Shown: positions 21,880 through 34,445, counted from the stretch's first letter. The stretch is DNA of 64,000 bases from Dipteronia dyeriana (GCA_032871835.1 CM065300.1:2919768-2983767); one strand, 5' to 3'. A program made the numbers and translations. Notes: a model not told the origin generated them from the sequence alone.

Positions 21880-22808
21880 TTCAGATATTGGGCATTGCAT
21901 GGTCGGGGTAAAACCCCTCCATTGGGTCGTGCAATCCAATATGCTCTATGGCCAGCTATTCCTTCGACTTTGTACGGACCTTCCCATTTGTCAGCCAGGG
22001 AAACTGCAACTTTATTTTTTGTGTTCAATGACACCTTCCTGAGTACCAGGTCTCCTAACTGGAATTTCCTGACCCGAACATGAGAGTTGTAGTGGCGAGT
22101 AACTCTTTACTGATATGCCATATTTCGTATTCGGGACTTCTCCCTTTTCTCTTCTAACTCATCTAGACTTTGTAATAGCATATCAACATTCTGTTCTTCA
22201 TCATATAGCCTGACCCGGGGTGACGCGTATGACGTTTCTATGGGGATAACATCTTTCGGGTCAAACGCTAGAGTGAATGGAGTCTCTCCTGTTTAAGTTC
22301 TTGCTGTTGTCCGATATGCCCATAATACCTCGAGAAGTTTTTCAACCCATCTTCCTTTCTTGGCATCTAGCTTTGCTTTGATTGTGTGCTTGATGATTTT
22401 GTTCACTGCTTCGACCTGCCCATTTGTTTGAGGGTGGGCAGGTGTGGCATAGTAATTGACAATCTGGTACTCTTTGCACAGCTGTCTGAATTTCAAGTTA
22501 TCGAACTGGGTGTCGTTGTCAGTGATTATAGTGTTTGGAACTCCAAACCTATAAAGTATGTTCTTTTTCATGAAATTTGTGGTGTTTTCTTCTATGATAT
22601 GCACCAATGCTTCAGCTTCTGCCCACTTCGTGAAATAGTCAACGGCTACTATAGCATACTTCGCTCCATCCTCTGTCCCAACTGGCATTGGGCCGATTAA
22701 ATCCAAACCCCACATGGCAAATGGCCATGGGGATGTAAGGTTTCTGAGCTGTTCAGGGGGTTGTCGGATATCATTAGCAATCCTTTGGTAAGTATTGCAA
22801 CTCTCCAA
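21880..22808 (-). pseudogene. Tat element integrase catalytic core and C-terminus
   Basis: The open stretch 22808-22293 has the three acidic residues of the DDE core: GLDLIGP (first D), IITDNDTQF (second D) and HPQTNGQVEAVNK (E). A stop near 22294 then interrupts the protein. Reading on to ~21880 in pieces gives a typical Gypsy integrase tail with a GDLVLRKV-like motif and a WEGPYKV-like motif. Function in life: insertion of element cDNA. Confidence 0.8.
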
Positions 22809-22809
22809 A

Positions 22810-23743
22810 CATTGTTGCGCATCTGAGAATAGAGTAAGTCAATAAAAAATTTCCTTAGTACATTGTGTGCTAAACTTTTACCCCCAATGTGGTTTCCGCA
22901 AACTCCTCCATGGATTTCCTGTAATATCTGATATGCATCCTCCTCTGACACACATCTTTGAAATGTTCGGGAATACCCCCTTCTGTATAGTTCTCCTCTA
23001 ACCAATGTGTACCTTACTGATCTATACCTGATACATTTTACTTGTAAGGGATCTTTCGGGAGCACGCCTTCTTCCATGAACCTTTTTAGCTGAGTCATCC
23101 AACCGTCTAGCGGTGTTCGAATTTCTAAAATTTTTAAGTTTCTGGGTTCAGTTGTGCTCGGTTTGAGTAGATGTGCAACCGGAATAGTCTTTGGCCTGAT
23201 TGTGGTTGTTGCTGACGCTAGTTTGGACAATGCGTCTGCCTTTTCATTTTCCTCCCTGAGGATCTTGGCAATCGTATATTCTTTGAATTTCTGGAGGAGC
23301 TGTTCTGCAATATCACGGTAGGCTATCATGCCTTCATCCTTGGCTTGGTACTCGTCCAGGACTTGGTTGACAACTACCTGTGAATCGTTGAATATCTCGA
23401 CTTCATCTGCCCCGAGAGCTATGCAGACTCTGAGTCCATCTAGTAATGCCTCGTACTCAGCTTGATTGTTGGTTGCTTTGAAATCAAACCTCATGACACA
23501 TTCGACATCATCTCCTTCTGGAGTGCATACTACGATCCCTGCCCCGCTGCCATGAGTGTTTGAAGAGTCATCAACATACAATTTCCATGGAAAAAAATTT
23601 CCCATCGTCCTTTTTGCTTCCAGGTTTGGCTCTGTGAACTCTGCTATAAAATCTGTCACTGCTTGCCTTTTGAGGGATGTCCTGGGGACGTAGTGGATAT
23701 CGAATTCACTTTGATCGATAGCCCATTTGGTCAGTCTCCCCAA
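22810..23743 (-). pseudogene. Tat element second RNase H (archaeal type) and integrase zinc finger
   Basis: One open frame of ~348 codons covers 23743-22697. Motifs: LYVDDSSNTHGSGAG (first active-site aspartates), NNQAEYEALLDGL, FNDSQVVVNQV and ENEKADALSKLAS, which is the order of an RNase H fold separate from the one at ~24 kb. Farther on, EIHGGVCGNHIGG is the His pair of the integrase zinc finger. The Cys pair (CLESC) follows in another frame after a shift near 22840. A second RNase H marks the Tat lineage. Confidence 0.82.
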
Positions 23744-23764
23744 AATCTCTGGCTTCTGTAGAAT

Positions 23765-24221
23765 TTATTTTAATGGGCAGTCGGTGAGAACCTGGATTGT
23801 ATGAGCCTGAAAATATGGCATTAGCTTCCTTGCTTCTGAAACCAATGCCAGTGCCATTTTCTCTGCCTGTGAATACCTGGTATCGGCTAGTAGAAGTGTC
23901 TTGCTGGTGTAGTACACTGGCATCTGTACTCCATCTTCTGTTCTAACTAGGACTGAGCTTGCTTCTAGTTCGGTAACTGATAAGTACAAATGGAGTGTTT
24001 CTCCCATCTGTGGTTTTGAAAGGATGGGAGTCTGCCCTAGGTATTCCTTGATTTTTTTTAAAAGCCTGTTCGTACTCTTCGTTCCATTCGAGTCCTTTTC
24101 CTTTTTTAATTACTTTGAAAAAGGGTGAGCATCTGTCTGTGGCCTTTGAGATGAATCTGCCCAAGGAAGCTAAGCATCCTGTTAGGCACTGTACTTCTTT
24201 TAGTGTCCTTGGTGAAGTCAT
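23765..24221 (-). pseudogene. Tat element RT-linked RNase H
   Basis: Two overlapping frames (24221-23943 and 24007-23765) together cover the RT connection (LTGCLASLGRFISKATDR) and the RNase H domain (YYTSKTLL, DTRYSQAEKMALALV, VLTDCPLK). A frameshift near 24050 separates them. Confidence 0.78.
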
Positions 24222-24266
24222 TTTATGCAGGGCTTGGATCTTCTCAGGGTTGACTTCGATTCCTCT

Positions 24267-25076
24267 TTAGTGAACTTGAAAACCTAGGAATCTTCCTGAG
24301 AGAACTCCGAATAAACACTTGTTCGGATTCAGCTTCATTTGATATCTCTTCAAGATATCAAATGTCTCTCGCAGGTCTGAAGTATGCTTGTCTGCCATGA
24401 TGCTCTTGGTCAGCATGTCATCAATGTATACTTCCATGTTCCTTCCTATTTGCCTTACAAAGATTCTGTTGAACAGCCTTTGATAGGTTGCCCCTGCATT
24501 TTTTAATCCGAAGGGTATCACTGTGTAACAGTACAAACCCTGATCAGTTGTGAATGCTGTCTTTTCTTCGTCAGCTTTGTTCATCCGAATTTGGTTATAT
24601 CCCGAGTAAGCGTCCATGAAACTGAGCAACTAATGGCCTGATGTAGCGTCCACCAACTGATCTATCCTCGGAAGTGGAAAACTGTCTGTTTAGCATGCCT
24701 TGTTCAGATCTGTGAAATCTACGCACATTCCTCATTGTCCATTCTTCTTTTGGACGAGGACTACATTAGCTACCCATTGAAGATAGTTGACCTCTCTAAT
24801 CGACTCTACAGCGAGTAGTTTCTCTACTTTCTGTTTGATTGCCTGACTTCTCTCGAGATTGAACGATCTTCTCTTCTCTTTTGTATCACCGGTTTTGCAT
24901 TCGGGGTCTACTGTGAGATGGTGAGATATTATTCGGGCATCAATCCTGACCATGTCTTCATGACTCCAAGCGAACACATCCATGTATTCTTTAAGTAGAT
25001 CAATGAGGCTTTGTTTGACTTTTTCTTCCAAGTTACCCCCGATCTTGATCCTCTTATCTGGTTCATCTTCTTTCAA
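24267..25076 (-). pseudogene. Tat element reverse transcriptase
   Basis: Pieces 25076-24732 and 24629-24267. The N-terminal part has VEKLLAVESIREVNY and VVLVQKKNG; the core has MDAYSGYNQI, PFGLKNAGATYQRL and the catalytic YIDDML. Stops between 24732 and 24629 interrupt the frame. Of the segments here, RT is the clearest family match. Confidence 0.88.
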
Positions 25077-25477
25077 GATAATTTCTTCGACTGGTTCAGT
25101 TTTTGATTCATTCGGCTCTTTCCTTGGGTCGAATTCGAACGATAGTGACTCTTTGCTCTAACTTGACTGTGTTATAGTGCAAACCTGTTCATTCTTGTCC
25201 TTGTATACTGACAGGTTAGCTCTTCGGGCCATCTCTTTGGATCCCTTGACTACCCCGGCCCCCTATTCAGTCGGAAACTTGATCATTAAGGCATAAGTGG
25301 TTGTTACGGCCTTAGTTTTATTTAAGAATGGCCTACCCAACAACGCATTATACGGCCAATTGTCTAAGTCTACTACCACAAAGTCGAGCAATACAGTTCT
25401 CTGACAAGGTGCCACTCCGATCTTCACAGATAGCTTTACCGTCCCGAGTGTCCTGACCTCGATTCCCCTAAATCCTC

Positions 25478-25723
25478 TTAGTGGAGCATGGAAAGGCTGT
25501 AGATCCTTTCGGTCCTGAGTTGATCGTAGACAGCTATATTGAGAATGTCTGCCGAACTTCCATTGTCTACCAAGATTCTCCTAACTTTTCGGTGACCAAT
25601 CCGGGCACTTATGACTAAAGCTTCATTTGGCCAAACGTCGACACCATGTGAGTCTACTTCTGTGAATGTTATTGGGTCCCATCCTTCCTTTACCCTTTTC
25701 GGGTCTGGCTCCACCGAGTTCAC
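25478..25723 (-). pseudogene. Tat element aspartic protease fragment
   Basis: Open stretch with ILVDNGSSADIL, the D-[NTS]-G-S active-site loop of retrotransposon proteases, preceded by ISARIGHRKV. Neighbouring sequence to ~25140 looks like the rest of the protease in broken frames. Confidence 0.78.
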
Positions 25724-26205
25724 ATCAAAGTTATGTCTTGCTTCTACTGTTTCTCTAATTTCCTGTGTTCGCTCTCGGTTACTTCTCTAGTGGATGGTCT
25801 GCCAAAGATCGTATGAATTACTTGATTGGCCTCTGGACTGGCCCTTTGGCTTCGACCAGAGCTGTGATCGGCCCTGATCTCTTTCTTTGTTTCTGATTTC
25901 TTATCCCTTTTCAAGATTACATCCTGTAGATGTCCTTCCCTAATGAGGGTTTCTATGTAATCTCTGAGCTGGTAACACTTGGATGTCTCATGACCGGTTT
26001 CTTTATGGAATCGGTAGTATTTGATTATATCTCGCCTGGCGAACTGAGACTGTCATTGTGGCTCTTATACCATATTCTTTACTTCCAGAATGGTCAAGAT
26101 TTCCTCCTGCTTTTTCTGAAGAGGGGTGTAGTTGGTGTATCTACCTCAGTATTTCTCCGTGATCTGTTCGATATTACGCTCGTTCCCCCCGTCCTTGCTC
26201 TTTTC

Positions 26206-27539
26206 TTAACTTTTTCCTTTCAGTTTCCCCTTTTGGTTCTGCACCTTGGACTCAGCGTCCTTTTCGAGTTTTCCTCCATGCATGTAACATCCTCTCGTGG
26301 CTAACTCTTCTTCTTCGGCTAGTGCATATCCTCTTGTCATGTCCATCATATCTGCATATTTGGTCTGACAGTCTCTTCTTAAGTCAAAAGACAACCGTCC
26401 ATTCTGTAGGTTGTTGATGAATGCGGCAATTATTGCTTCATCGTTTGCACTGCCGATTTCTGATACCGTCTGGTCGAATCTTCCCAAGTATTTCTTCAAC
26501 GACTCATCTTTCCCTTGTTTTATTTGAGAAAGGTAAGTCACTGATTTTTTCCTGTGAACATTGCTCAGAAATTGCCTTAAAAAACTCTTGCCCAGTTCAC
26601 TGAAACTTTCGATGCTTGCTGGGGGCAATCTCTAACCATCTTGAGCCCATGTCTCCTAGAGTTTGTGGAAAGTTGAGGCATAGTAAGGGATCGCTATGGG
26701 CATACTGGGTCATAGCACTTTTATAGCGTCTGACATGTTCTTTTGGGTCTGTATCCTTCTTGAACTGCCCCACGTGTGGCATCCTGAATCTTTCTAAGAA
26801 TGAAGTCCGCAGGATGTCCTTAGTGAACTGGCTGTCAGAATCCTTGTCAGATAAATCGTTGTACCCATAACGTCTGACCAGTGCGTCCATTTGACGCCTA
26901 TTGTTCTCGACTTCTCGAGTTAGGCTCTGGATTACGTCATCTCTGTCTCCCACCGGACTTCCCTGATGATTGAACAGCTGGGTGATTGTCATTCCTTTTT
27001 CTGGCTCTTCACTTTGATATCGGGTTTCACGTATGATTCCTTGATGACGCTAACGATGGTGCCGATCGCTATCTTCTGATGACGACAGTTCCCTGTGTCG
27101 GTCATGTTTGCGGTGTCTAGCGTGGATTGTCCGATCCTGGTTCTACTTCTGGCGTGGTCGTTCCTTTTTAGGTGTTTCACGTCTAGCCTGATTGATTGGG
27201 GTAGAATTTCTGTCGGCTTTCGGTGCATTTAATTCTGGCCCTACTACAACAGAACGGAGCCTCGCGGGTGGGAGGTTAGGAGTTTGCGCTTCTTCTGCAG
27301 CCAGTAGATCAACTCCTTCATTTGCTGTATCTGCCACCAACTGTTGCAACGCCTATCAGAAGCGTTGTGTAAGGTCTCTGCTGGTTGGAGAAACTTGCTA
27401 GATTCCCGCCAGCCAGGAATGTAGGTTGGTTCTCTGTGGTTGCAGCGAGATCTCGCGAGCTACTACCAACATGGAAATTATCTGGAGAATTTTGGACATC
27501 CCCGGAACTGCTTCTGTTTCTGCTTCTGCTTCCTGTCAT
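26206..27539 (-). pseudogene. Tat element gag, frameshifted
   Basis: Starts at ATG 27539 (MTGSRSRNRSSSG), 49 bases inside the 5' LTR. At least five pieces in alternating frames follow. The 26992-26597 piece (HVGQFKKDTDPKEHVRRYKS) and the 26628-26206 piece (FLRQFLSNVHRKKS, YLGRFDQTVSEI) form the conserved capsid-type gag domain. Four or more frame changes make it non-functional. The zinc knuckle was not found. Confidence 0.8.
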
Positions 27540-27565
27540 TATCCTTAATTAAATCTGAGGTTCGG

Positions 27566-27587
27566 CACCCCTCCTTCTAGCGCCAAT
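27566..27587 (-). other. Primer-binding site region
   Basis: Read on the - strand directly after the 5' LTR: ATTGGCGCTAGAAGGAGG. A TGGCGC-type site just inside the LTR is usual in plant Gypsy elements. I do not assign the tRNA. Confidence 0.5.
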
Positions 27588-28481
27588 TGTTGACGTTGAT
27601 TTCTGGATGTGTGAGAAATAGCCAACAAGGATTGGATTTTAGCTATGATTTCAATGAGAAAGAGAATGAGAAAGTGATCGGACCTAAGTTCTTTACGTGG
27701 TAAAACTTCGATGACCGAAGAAACGTCCACAGGTGGTTGAATGATCAACCAAGCCAAAATCCACTATGAAATAATATAATTACAAGTCTCGATCTCTCTT
27801 TCTTCTCTCGGTATTTTTCTATGATTGTTGTATATATCTGTGTGATGAGATTATGGGTCTATTTATATGTTTATAGAACCCTAATCTTCTTTGTACAAGT
27901 AATAAAATATCTTTGTATTTAATTACGATTGTTTGCTTGTTTGAAGTGGTTTATCTTCTTTCTTGTTTCGGATACTTGTAGTGAGACCGAATGGGACTCT
28001 AATAATGTAATCCAGTTATGACTTATTTCCTTATGAGATTGTAGTCGTTTTGAAGAAATAAAATTATTGTCTGATTAGGAACCCTTCCTGCTTGATAATT
28101 CCGTTCTTCTAGGAATTCCTTTGATATGGATATCTTCGTGTATTTTAATGACTTGATTCGTGTGAGTTACGCGCTGGGCTTTTCTACTCGGTTCTACTCG
28201 GTTTTCTTTATGTTTGACCCGAGTAGAAAATAATATATGCTGGTCCCGAGTGATGTCATCTGATCCCGAGTAGACAATGTCATCAATTAGCCCAAAGTAT
28301 GTTTAACTAACCCCGAGTAGTATATGGCGCCAGTTGACCTCGAGCAGGTCTTGTTCAATACTTGTTTATTCGGGTTTCTCTTCTTTGGTGATGCCTTGTA
28401 GGATGTCTATTCGGACGTCCACCTGGTAAATTTATCATCTTTGTTAATGAAGTGTATATCTGATAAAATTTACATACGACA
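27588..28481 (-). repeat. 5' LTR of the Tat element
   Basis: Same ends as the 3' LTR, about 10 bases longer. One visible difference is an extra GGTTCTACTC unit near 28190. It would carry the element's promoter, reading toward lower coordinates. Confidence 0.9.
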
Positions 28482-28767
28482 AACTTAATTCTCCCCTCCA
28501 CCTAAGGAATCAGGTTCTTTTTTCTGATTTCCTTTTATTTAATTCCCTATTAGTAAACGCGCCATAAGATTATCACACACTTTACCATCGGTGAATTTGA
28601 ACTTCTTGATGGTGCCAACCCCACCATCTCCTTCACTGCTGGAAATTATCTGAGGCAGAATCTTAGGCATCAGATTATGTGCATCAACGATCACCACCCG
28701 CCATAGCCTCTCAACGGTGATTGGAGTCTGGAGACTTGTACTTATCAACAATGGTCCTAGTAACCAT

Positions 28768-30780
28768 ATTTGTTTTTTACTTGATGTATATATCCAATAA
28801 CTCTTAAAAAAAGCAATGAATTTGATTTTGAATGCAATGAGAGAATAATTCACATTTATATATATCAGGGGAACATAGCATAGTAGCATTTGCAAATCGT
28901 TCATCCCACTCTTTCCAATCCATTCCAGGTCAAAGGCCTATAATATTGTTCTAAATTTGTCCTTAGACGAGGGTTTATGGAACCCATGTATGAATTGGGA
29001 TGATGAGGTATATTCATTACAATTTAGTCTCGCATCAGGGTTCCTGAAAGCTGGAAGATTTGAACTTAAAACCTTAACATTAGTTGAAAGGTGTGATTTA
29101 TGTCTACGTGCGACAACAAACTTTCGGTCATTTTCACATATTTGTTTTTTCTCTTCAAATGGGTTGGTGGGCAACGGCCAAACTGAAGGAAAACAAGTGT
29201 TGACATGCCTAGCCAGCCTGTATATTCCCACAAACATGACAAAAACTTGCTTGTTCCTATCATTAGATAATTATCACTGCAAGCTAAGACTGTCTATACA
29301 CTTTTTCAATTGATCACTCAAGTCTTGTGTTCAAACCTCTTGCATTGAAGTTTTTTCTTCTTTTTCTAGATTTTTTTTCATGCCTTTACTTCTCTTTTTT
29401 GGTCACAGGAGAAGAGAATAGGCCTGTTTTTAATCTCCTACTCAAGGTCCGAATTCGAGTTCGTTTGCCCCTTTTACGGGATTGAAAAAGTGTTATACAT
29501 CAAATTCTCTAGTGACTGCAATGCTAGAACCATCTTGATGTGCCGTGAAAACCACTTTTAACTTATTTTTAATGGTAGTTCATTTTCGGTTCAGATAGAC
29601 AGTTCACGTCATTTTTTTCTCCAAACATATCACGCTATTTTTTATCCAGATAGGTCACATTATAAGGCATTTATATCCAAATACTTGTTTGCCGACAGAT
29701 TTTTCACTCATTTATACACCTGTTTTTTTATATATATAATGCAATATTTTTGTTAAAAACTTTGAAAAAATGGTGATTGAAAACCAGCATAATCTAAAGC
29801 AAAGATCAAACAATATTCAACTTTTAAGTTTCGTCAAGCCAATGCACATCTCCAATATTGCTCTTTCTGTCAATGCAATCATCAGAAAAGTCATGAAACT
29901 AAAGTTCATTAATAAAATATTACAAGTGAGAATTAATTAAATCAGAATATCCTGCAAATCATTTGACAGGTTTTGAACCAAAGTCTTGTCAAACTGGTCC
30001 TGTCTTGAAGTGATAGTTTGAGACTAAATAGCTTTGCAGTTTGCACCATGTGTGTTCTAAAAATTCTCAAGAGTAAAAGATTGGCTGGGAAATGGAATCT
30101 CCAAATTCAGGCAACAATCACAAAATTGAGTCATTTAACCAGCTTTCAATACTGTATTCTACAAAAGTTTACTTTCGAATTCGGATCCTCTCCTAATAAA
30201 AGCTTTTCTATGAATATGTGAAAAATACTTGGATCAGGAAAGGATTCGTGATCTTTATTTATTGAGTTCATTTACGTGGAAAATAGGTGGGATCAAACAC
30301 CAATCAGATGAATTCCTTCCACCATTCCAGGGAATCAAACTAAACTTGCCTAATCAAAGCTGATATTCTTAAAGACTCTCAGTAACAAAAACCAAAAAAC
30401 AAAAGTGTCAAAGTAAGGTTGATGTCTGAATCACAATTTAACCAAAAGAGGCTAATTTATAAACAATCCAAGGCTCTAGGCACCTCTCAAATCAAGTGAG
30501 AAAGAATCTTCTCTTAAATCTCCCTACCTCCAAGTCTTTGTCACAAAAAATTGAAAGATGGATTGTGCTTTCCAGCCCAAATAAACAACTTTTAAGTCAT
30601 TTTTATTTGTAATAGTGTTATTACTTGAACATAAAGGATTCCTCAAGAGCGGATGGATGGATATCCTTACACCTTTGGAAAAAGCTAATTTGACTTCTTT
30701 TAGTCATCTAACCATGAATGTAAACGACAACTATCGCCCGTTTACGCTTTCGATTTAGATCCTCTATTTATTTGAGATTT
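28768..30780. other. Intergenic DNA, no gene recognised
   Basis: Includes the old promoter of the split PR-10 pseudogene and ~2 kb of AT-rich DNA. Frames here of 60-118 codons show no family features and no splice logic. Confidence 0.4.
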
Positions 30781-31042
30781 CATATGAACGCATTTAAAGT
30801 TTAGATCAATAAAGAATCCATAACCCGTTAGACCATGATGTTTTCACTTTTAATTTCTTTTCTAGAGTTGGTTTCGGATATCCAAAGAGGCATGCATACC
30901 TTTCAAGCTTTCATATGAACATATTTGAAGCTTAGATCAATATAGTGTCCAATATTTGCTAGACGATGGTGCTTTAACTTTTAATTTCTTTTCTAGGGTC
31001 GGTTTTGGATATCCTAATCTATATGCACATCTTTCAATTATA
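30781..31042. repeat. Two-copy tandem duplication, 131-bp unit
   Basis: CATATGAACGCATTTAAAG at 30781 recurs as CATATGAACATATTTGAAG at 30912. Both copies continue through GATCAATA, CTTTTAATTTCTTTTCTAG and GGATATCC in the same order. Lies just upstream of the HIPP gene promoter. Confidence 0.8.
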
Positions 31043-31419
31043 GATGGCCATGGCCACCCATGCTACTAAAGCTAATTCTCTTTGGCAGAAAAATTTTCAA
31101 AGGTCCATACAAAAATACAACGACCCCATGCACCCACCACACACCACATTTAAGATTTGATGATGACTCCACAAAGCAAATCAAACAGTAAATGTTATCT
31201 CTCTCTTTATCACACCCAGAGAAGAAAAAAAAAGGAGAGATTCCTTGCATGTCCCACACCCATTTGCCTTTCAAATATTCCCTCTCTTTGTACAAATAAA
31301 TGCCACCTCTCACCTATATTGATTCTTCATTCTCACTCTCCCATCCTCCCATCATCTTCCAAAACCATACATACAATACAAAACATCTCTTGGCTTTCTC
31401 TAATCTCTCAAATAGCCTC

Positions 31420-32561
31420 ATGGTTCCCGAGTTAGAGGTATTGGACCATTGGTCGCCGGCTTAATCTTTTTCAAGAGCTTTCGACGTTTTTTTTTTTTTT
31501 TTTTGTATGCATGCATGCAGCAAACATTCAATATCTAACCATTTATTACTTCTGTTCTCAAATGCAGAGGCCTAGAGTCACAGAGATAAAAGTCCGAATG
31601 GACTGCAATGGATGTGTGCAGAAGATCAAGAAGGCATTACATGGCATCAATGGTAAGCAATTAGTATCATTCGAGGTTTACTTTTTTCATTTTTTTTTCT
31701 TCGTTTTCTAGTAACATTTAAAACTAGTTTGTTTCTGAATTGTTTACAGGTATATATGATCTCTATATCGACTTCCCCCAACAGAAATTGACGATAATCG
31801 GGTGGGCAGATCCTGAGAAAATAGTTAAAGCAATTAGGAAGACTAGGAAGATTGCCACTATATGTTCACATACAGAACAACCAGACCCTAACAATCAGCC
31901 AACAGAACAAACACCAGAGGGTGGTGCACCACCACCTACCGATGGAGAAAACCCTCCTCCACCAGAAGGTCCACCAGCTGAAGCACCCCAATCAGGTGAG
32001 CCGCCAAAAGACCTACCCCCACCTGAGAATCCAGCACCACCTGAGAATCCACCTCCACCGGAGAATCCGGCACCAGCAGAGTTGAAAGCTTCACCTATTG
32101 CTGCTGACACCAATGCAAACCAGCAAGCAGGTCCCTCTGGTTCAAAAGACATAGGAGAGGTTCATGTTATACACCACCACCCACCTGACTATGGCTACAG
32201 ATATGGTTACCCCCCTCAAAGGGAATACCTCCCTCAAAGCTATCCCGGGCACTGGAACAGATACCCTAGTGGGCAAGTAATTCAACATGACGCACCCCAA
32301 CCTCAAACCCAACCCCAACCCCGACCCCAACCCATCTATGTCAGTCACAGTTACAACACATACAAGCCATCATCTTATGTCACAGAATATGAATATGTCA
32401 GGTCACCACCAAGATATACAAATTACAGTAGGATGGACCACTACAACGAAGACTATCACAACAGCAATGTTTATTACAACAGCTATGGAAATGGAAATGG
32501 AAATGGCAATATCACATCAATGTTTAGCGACGAAAATCCAAATGCATGTAGAATCATGTAG
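31420..32561 (+). CDS. Heavy-metal-associated isoprenylated plant protein (HIPP)
   Basis: Three exons: 31420-31437, 31568-31652, 31750-32561; 304 aa. All introns are GT-AG. Exon 1 encodes only MVPELE. Exons 2-3 encode one HMA domain (residues ~10-70) with the metal-binding MDCNGC (CxxC) loop and the strand YDLYIDFPQQKLTI. A long disordered part follows: a Pro/Glu-rich block (repeated PPENP), a HHH cluster, and Tyr/Asn/Gln-rich repeats with GNGNGNGN. It ends CRIM, a CaaX box; Met at the last position favours farnesylation, so membrane or nuclear attachment is likely. HIPPs bind heavy metals and act in metal handling and stress; the partner of this one is unknown. Its (TC)-rich leader lies at 31190-31415. 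Confidence 0.92.
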
Positions 32562-34445
32562 AAGGTTGGGAGAGGTCATTGTGAAAAGGAAGTTCCTTCC
32601 TCCTTTGTTTCCAGAGGGAAAATCTTGACAAAAGAATAATAAGTAAATTGATGGAGTCAGATGAGGCAGTCATATGTCCTAATGTGCATGTGAAAATGAT
32701 TACGAAAGGAATGAGATTCTAACCTTATAAAAGCTGGAAGAATTTATTCCGCATTCCACTTCTGAGAAGGCTTGGCACACCCTGATCACTAGTCATTTCT
32801 TGTAGAAGAATACTTTAAAAGATTAATATTATTTATATTCTACAAGCAATCTTCACAGCCTTCAATTTTTGAATAATAGCCACACTTGAATATTGAATTA
32901 TCTTCTCTGAACTTGTCTTTGGAAAGGAGTCTACAAAGATAAATGTATTTTCTAATATGCTTTTCCAAAACATTTAACTGTTCTGAATATTTTTCCTTTT
33001 CTTATCCCATCCTCTTTACCTCTCTAATCAACTCGGCCAATGACACATTACAAGAACTGAACAAGCCCCTACCTGGTAACTATGAAGTACTAAGCAATTC
33101 CAGAATTAGAAACATGTTCTTACCTACCGTGGAGTCACCACTGACTCAATTAGTAGATGCAGAGCCCTTAAAAATGAAGCATATTCCATATTTTCGTCTC
33201 AATACTAACATTGGGCATAATTTTGTAATTACTCAAATACGAATTTGTCCACCATTAAGAGGTGAATGTAATGCAGCCGTAATCTAACTAGCACACATGC
33301 AACGAAGCATAAAATGGAGGCAGCAGAAGTGCAGAACAAAGAATCTAACCAGACCTTGCACAGGTTTATTGCAAAAATGCTAGGGTTAAAATTCTTATAA
33401 CAAATGTACTCTCATACACTTGTAGTAATGTTAGTAAAGGACAAATAATACATACAAAAATATAAAAAAAAAATACAAACAAAAATTATGGGGGAAAAGA
33501 AAAAAATATTCCACCTGTACCTATCCTTTCAGTGATATGCTCCAATAATACATAAATTTCTTCCCCATGAGCAACGACCCATTAAAGAAAAAAGAAAAGG
33601 CATATAAAGAGATACAAAATTGCTGACAATAAGCAGAGACTGGATGAGGCACTTGCGGGGCTAGACCATAGTTTGAAGTTACAAGTTACAGCACCAAAGA
33701 ATAAATAAGTCAACAAGCAGGTTCAAAATGATGGACAGCCCTCACCGGATTAAAACTTTCTGCCTTAAACCTACGGAAGGGGCAAAGCCACAAGCTGCTT
33801 ATGAACTGCAAAACAGAAAACTTGCCATAAGCCACAGAAGTCTTAATTGCTACATGAAAGTTCCATCTCATAAGAGTGTATATCAAGCAGCAAACTGCAA
33901 TACTCAGTTGTTAATTGCAGGAAAGTGAAAAAGGAGAAGAAAAAAAATTCAGCCAGGACATCAGCAGTTATGTAATTTGAATATCCAATAATAACCAAAA
34001 AAATTGACTAGAAGTTCTGTTCAATTTGTGCAAATTGGGCCAGTGAACCATCTCATAGGTTCGAAATTAAAACATTAATCAATCACAATCTGTAACATGT
34101 ACATGCACCAGTAACAATAACAATGAAAAAGCTACATCAAACTATTTTCTTCTGCCCAATATTTATTAAAAGAATTTCAATATCTATAAAAACTAATAAA
34201 TGGATTGTTCAACTGAATAGAATAAATTAATCATCACCTATAGATTTGAGACATCCTAACAACATCAGTCAGTGAACAGCCATGGGAAAATTTCTTAATG
34301 TCAAAGTCTATGTAAGCAGTTGTTCATCAGCTCAAATCTCAATCCAATCATTTAAAATAAGTAAACTTTCAACTTCCCAAATAGCTACTGAAAACAAAAG
34401 AACTTCAATCTACAAAGAATAAATACCTGTTCTGTCAACATGCAT
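32562..34445. other. Intergenic DNA between convergent HIPP and WDR43-like genes
   Basis: Holds the 3' UTRs of both genes. A 114-codon frame at 32943-33287 shows no known family feature and is probably chance. No other feature seen. Confidence 0.4.

Larger units (their letters stand above)
16500..28481 (-). mobile_element. Full-length Ty3/Gypsy Tat-lineage LTR retrotransposon (decayed)
   Basis: Two LTRs of ~0.89 kb bound an ~10.2-kb interior, and a perfect 5-bp duplication AACTT flanks the whole (16495-16499, 28482-28486). Coding runs on the - strand in the order gag, protease, RT, RNase H, second archaeal-type RNase H, integrase. The second RNase H, the long distance from pol to the 3' LTR and an antisense extra ORF there are traits of the Tat lineage. 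Every gene carries stops and frameshifts and the LTRs differ by many substitutions and small indels, so the insertion is old and not autonomous. Other copies of the family lie at 61518 and 63660. Confidence 0.92.
16455..28564. mobile_element. Tourist-like MITE, split by an LTR retrotransposon
   Basis: Left part 16455-16499 starts CGGCACATTTACTAAT; right part 28487-28564 ends ATTAGTAAACGCGCCA. These are inverted ends flanked by TAA (16452-16454 and 28565-28567), the TWA duplication typical of PIF/Harbinger-type MITEs. Rejoined it would be only ~120 bp. The Tat retrotransposon with its AACTT duplication sits inside it. Confidence 0.65.
15536..28767 (-). pseudogene. PR-10/Bet v 1-like pseudogene split by nested transposons
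   Basis: Three pieces on the - strand in the right order form one gene. Exon 1 is 28586-28767 (ATG at 28767): VIVDAHNLMPK and the P-loop EGDGGVGTIKK are clear, but its 182 bases break the frame after about residue 12. Its donor is GATG|GTAAAG. Exon 2a is about 16134-16227 (FKYYVVGGGLVGLKV, then SYVVEVIF). Exon 2b is 15536-15697 (RGGCLAKLKIEYESL, ending NFNAYA before TAA). Exon 2 is split by a 428-bp hAT-like element. The intron holds a hairpin, a Tourist-like MITE and, inside that, a 12-kb LTR retrotransposon. The first ~25 codons of exon 2 are missing, replaced by CT/TA repeats. Confidence 0.75.

Noticed and set aside
31895..32152. Gly-rich - strand frame of 85 codons
   Set aside because: Complement of the Pro-rich repeat of the HIPP gene.
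32943..33287. 114-codon frame after the HIPP gene
   Set aside because: No family feature, AT-rich, lies in the 3' region between convergent genes.
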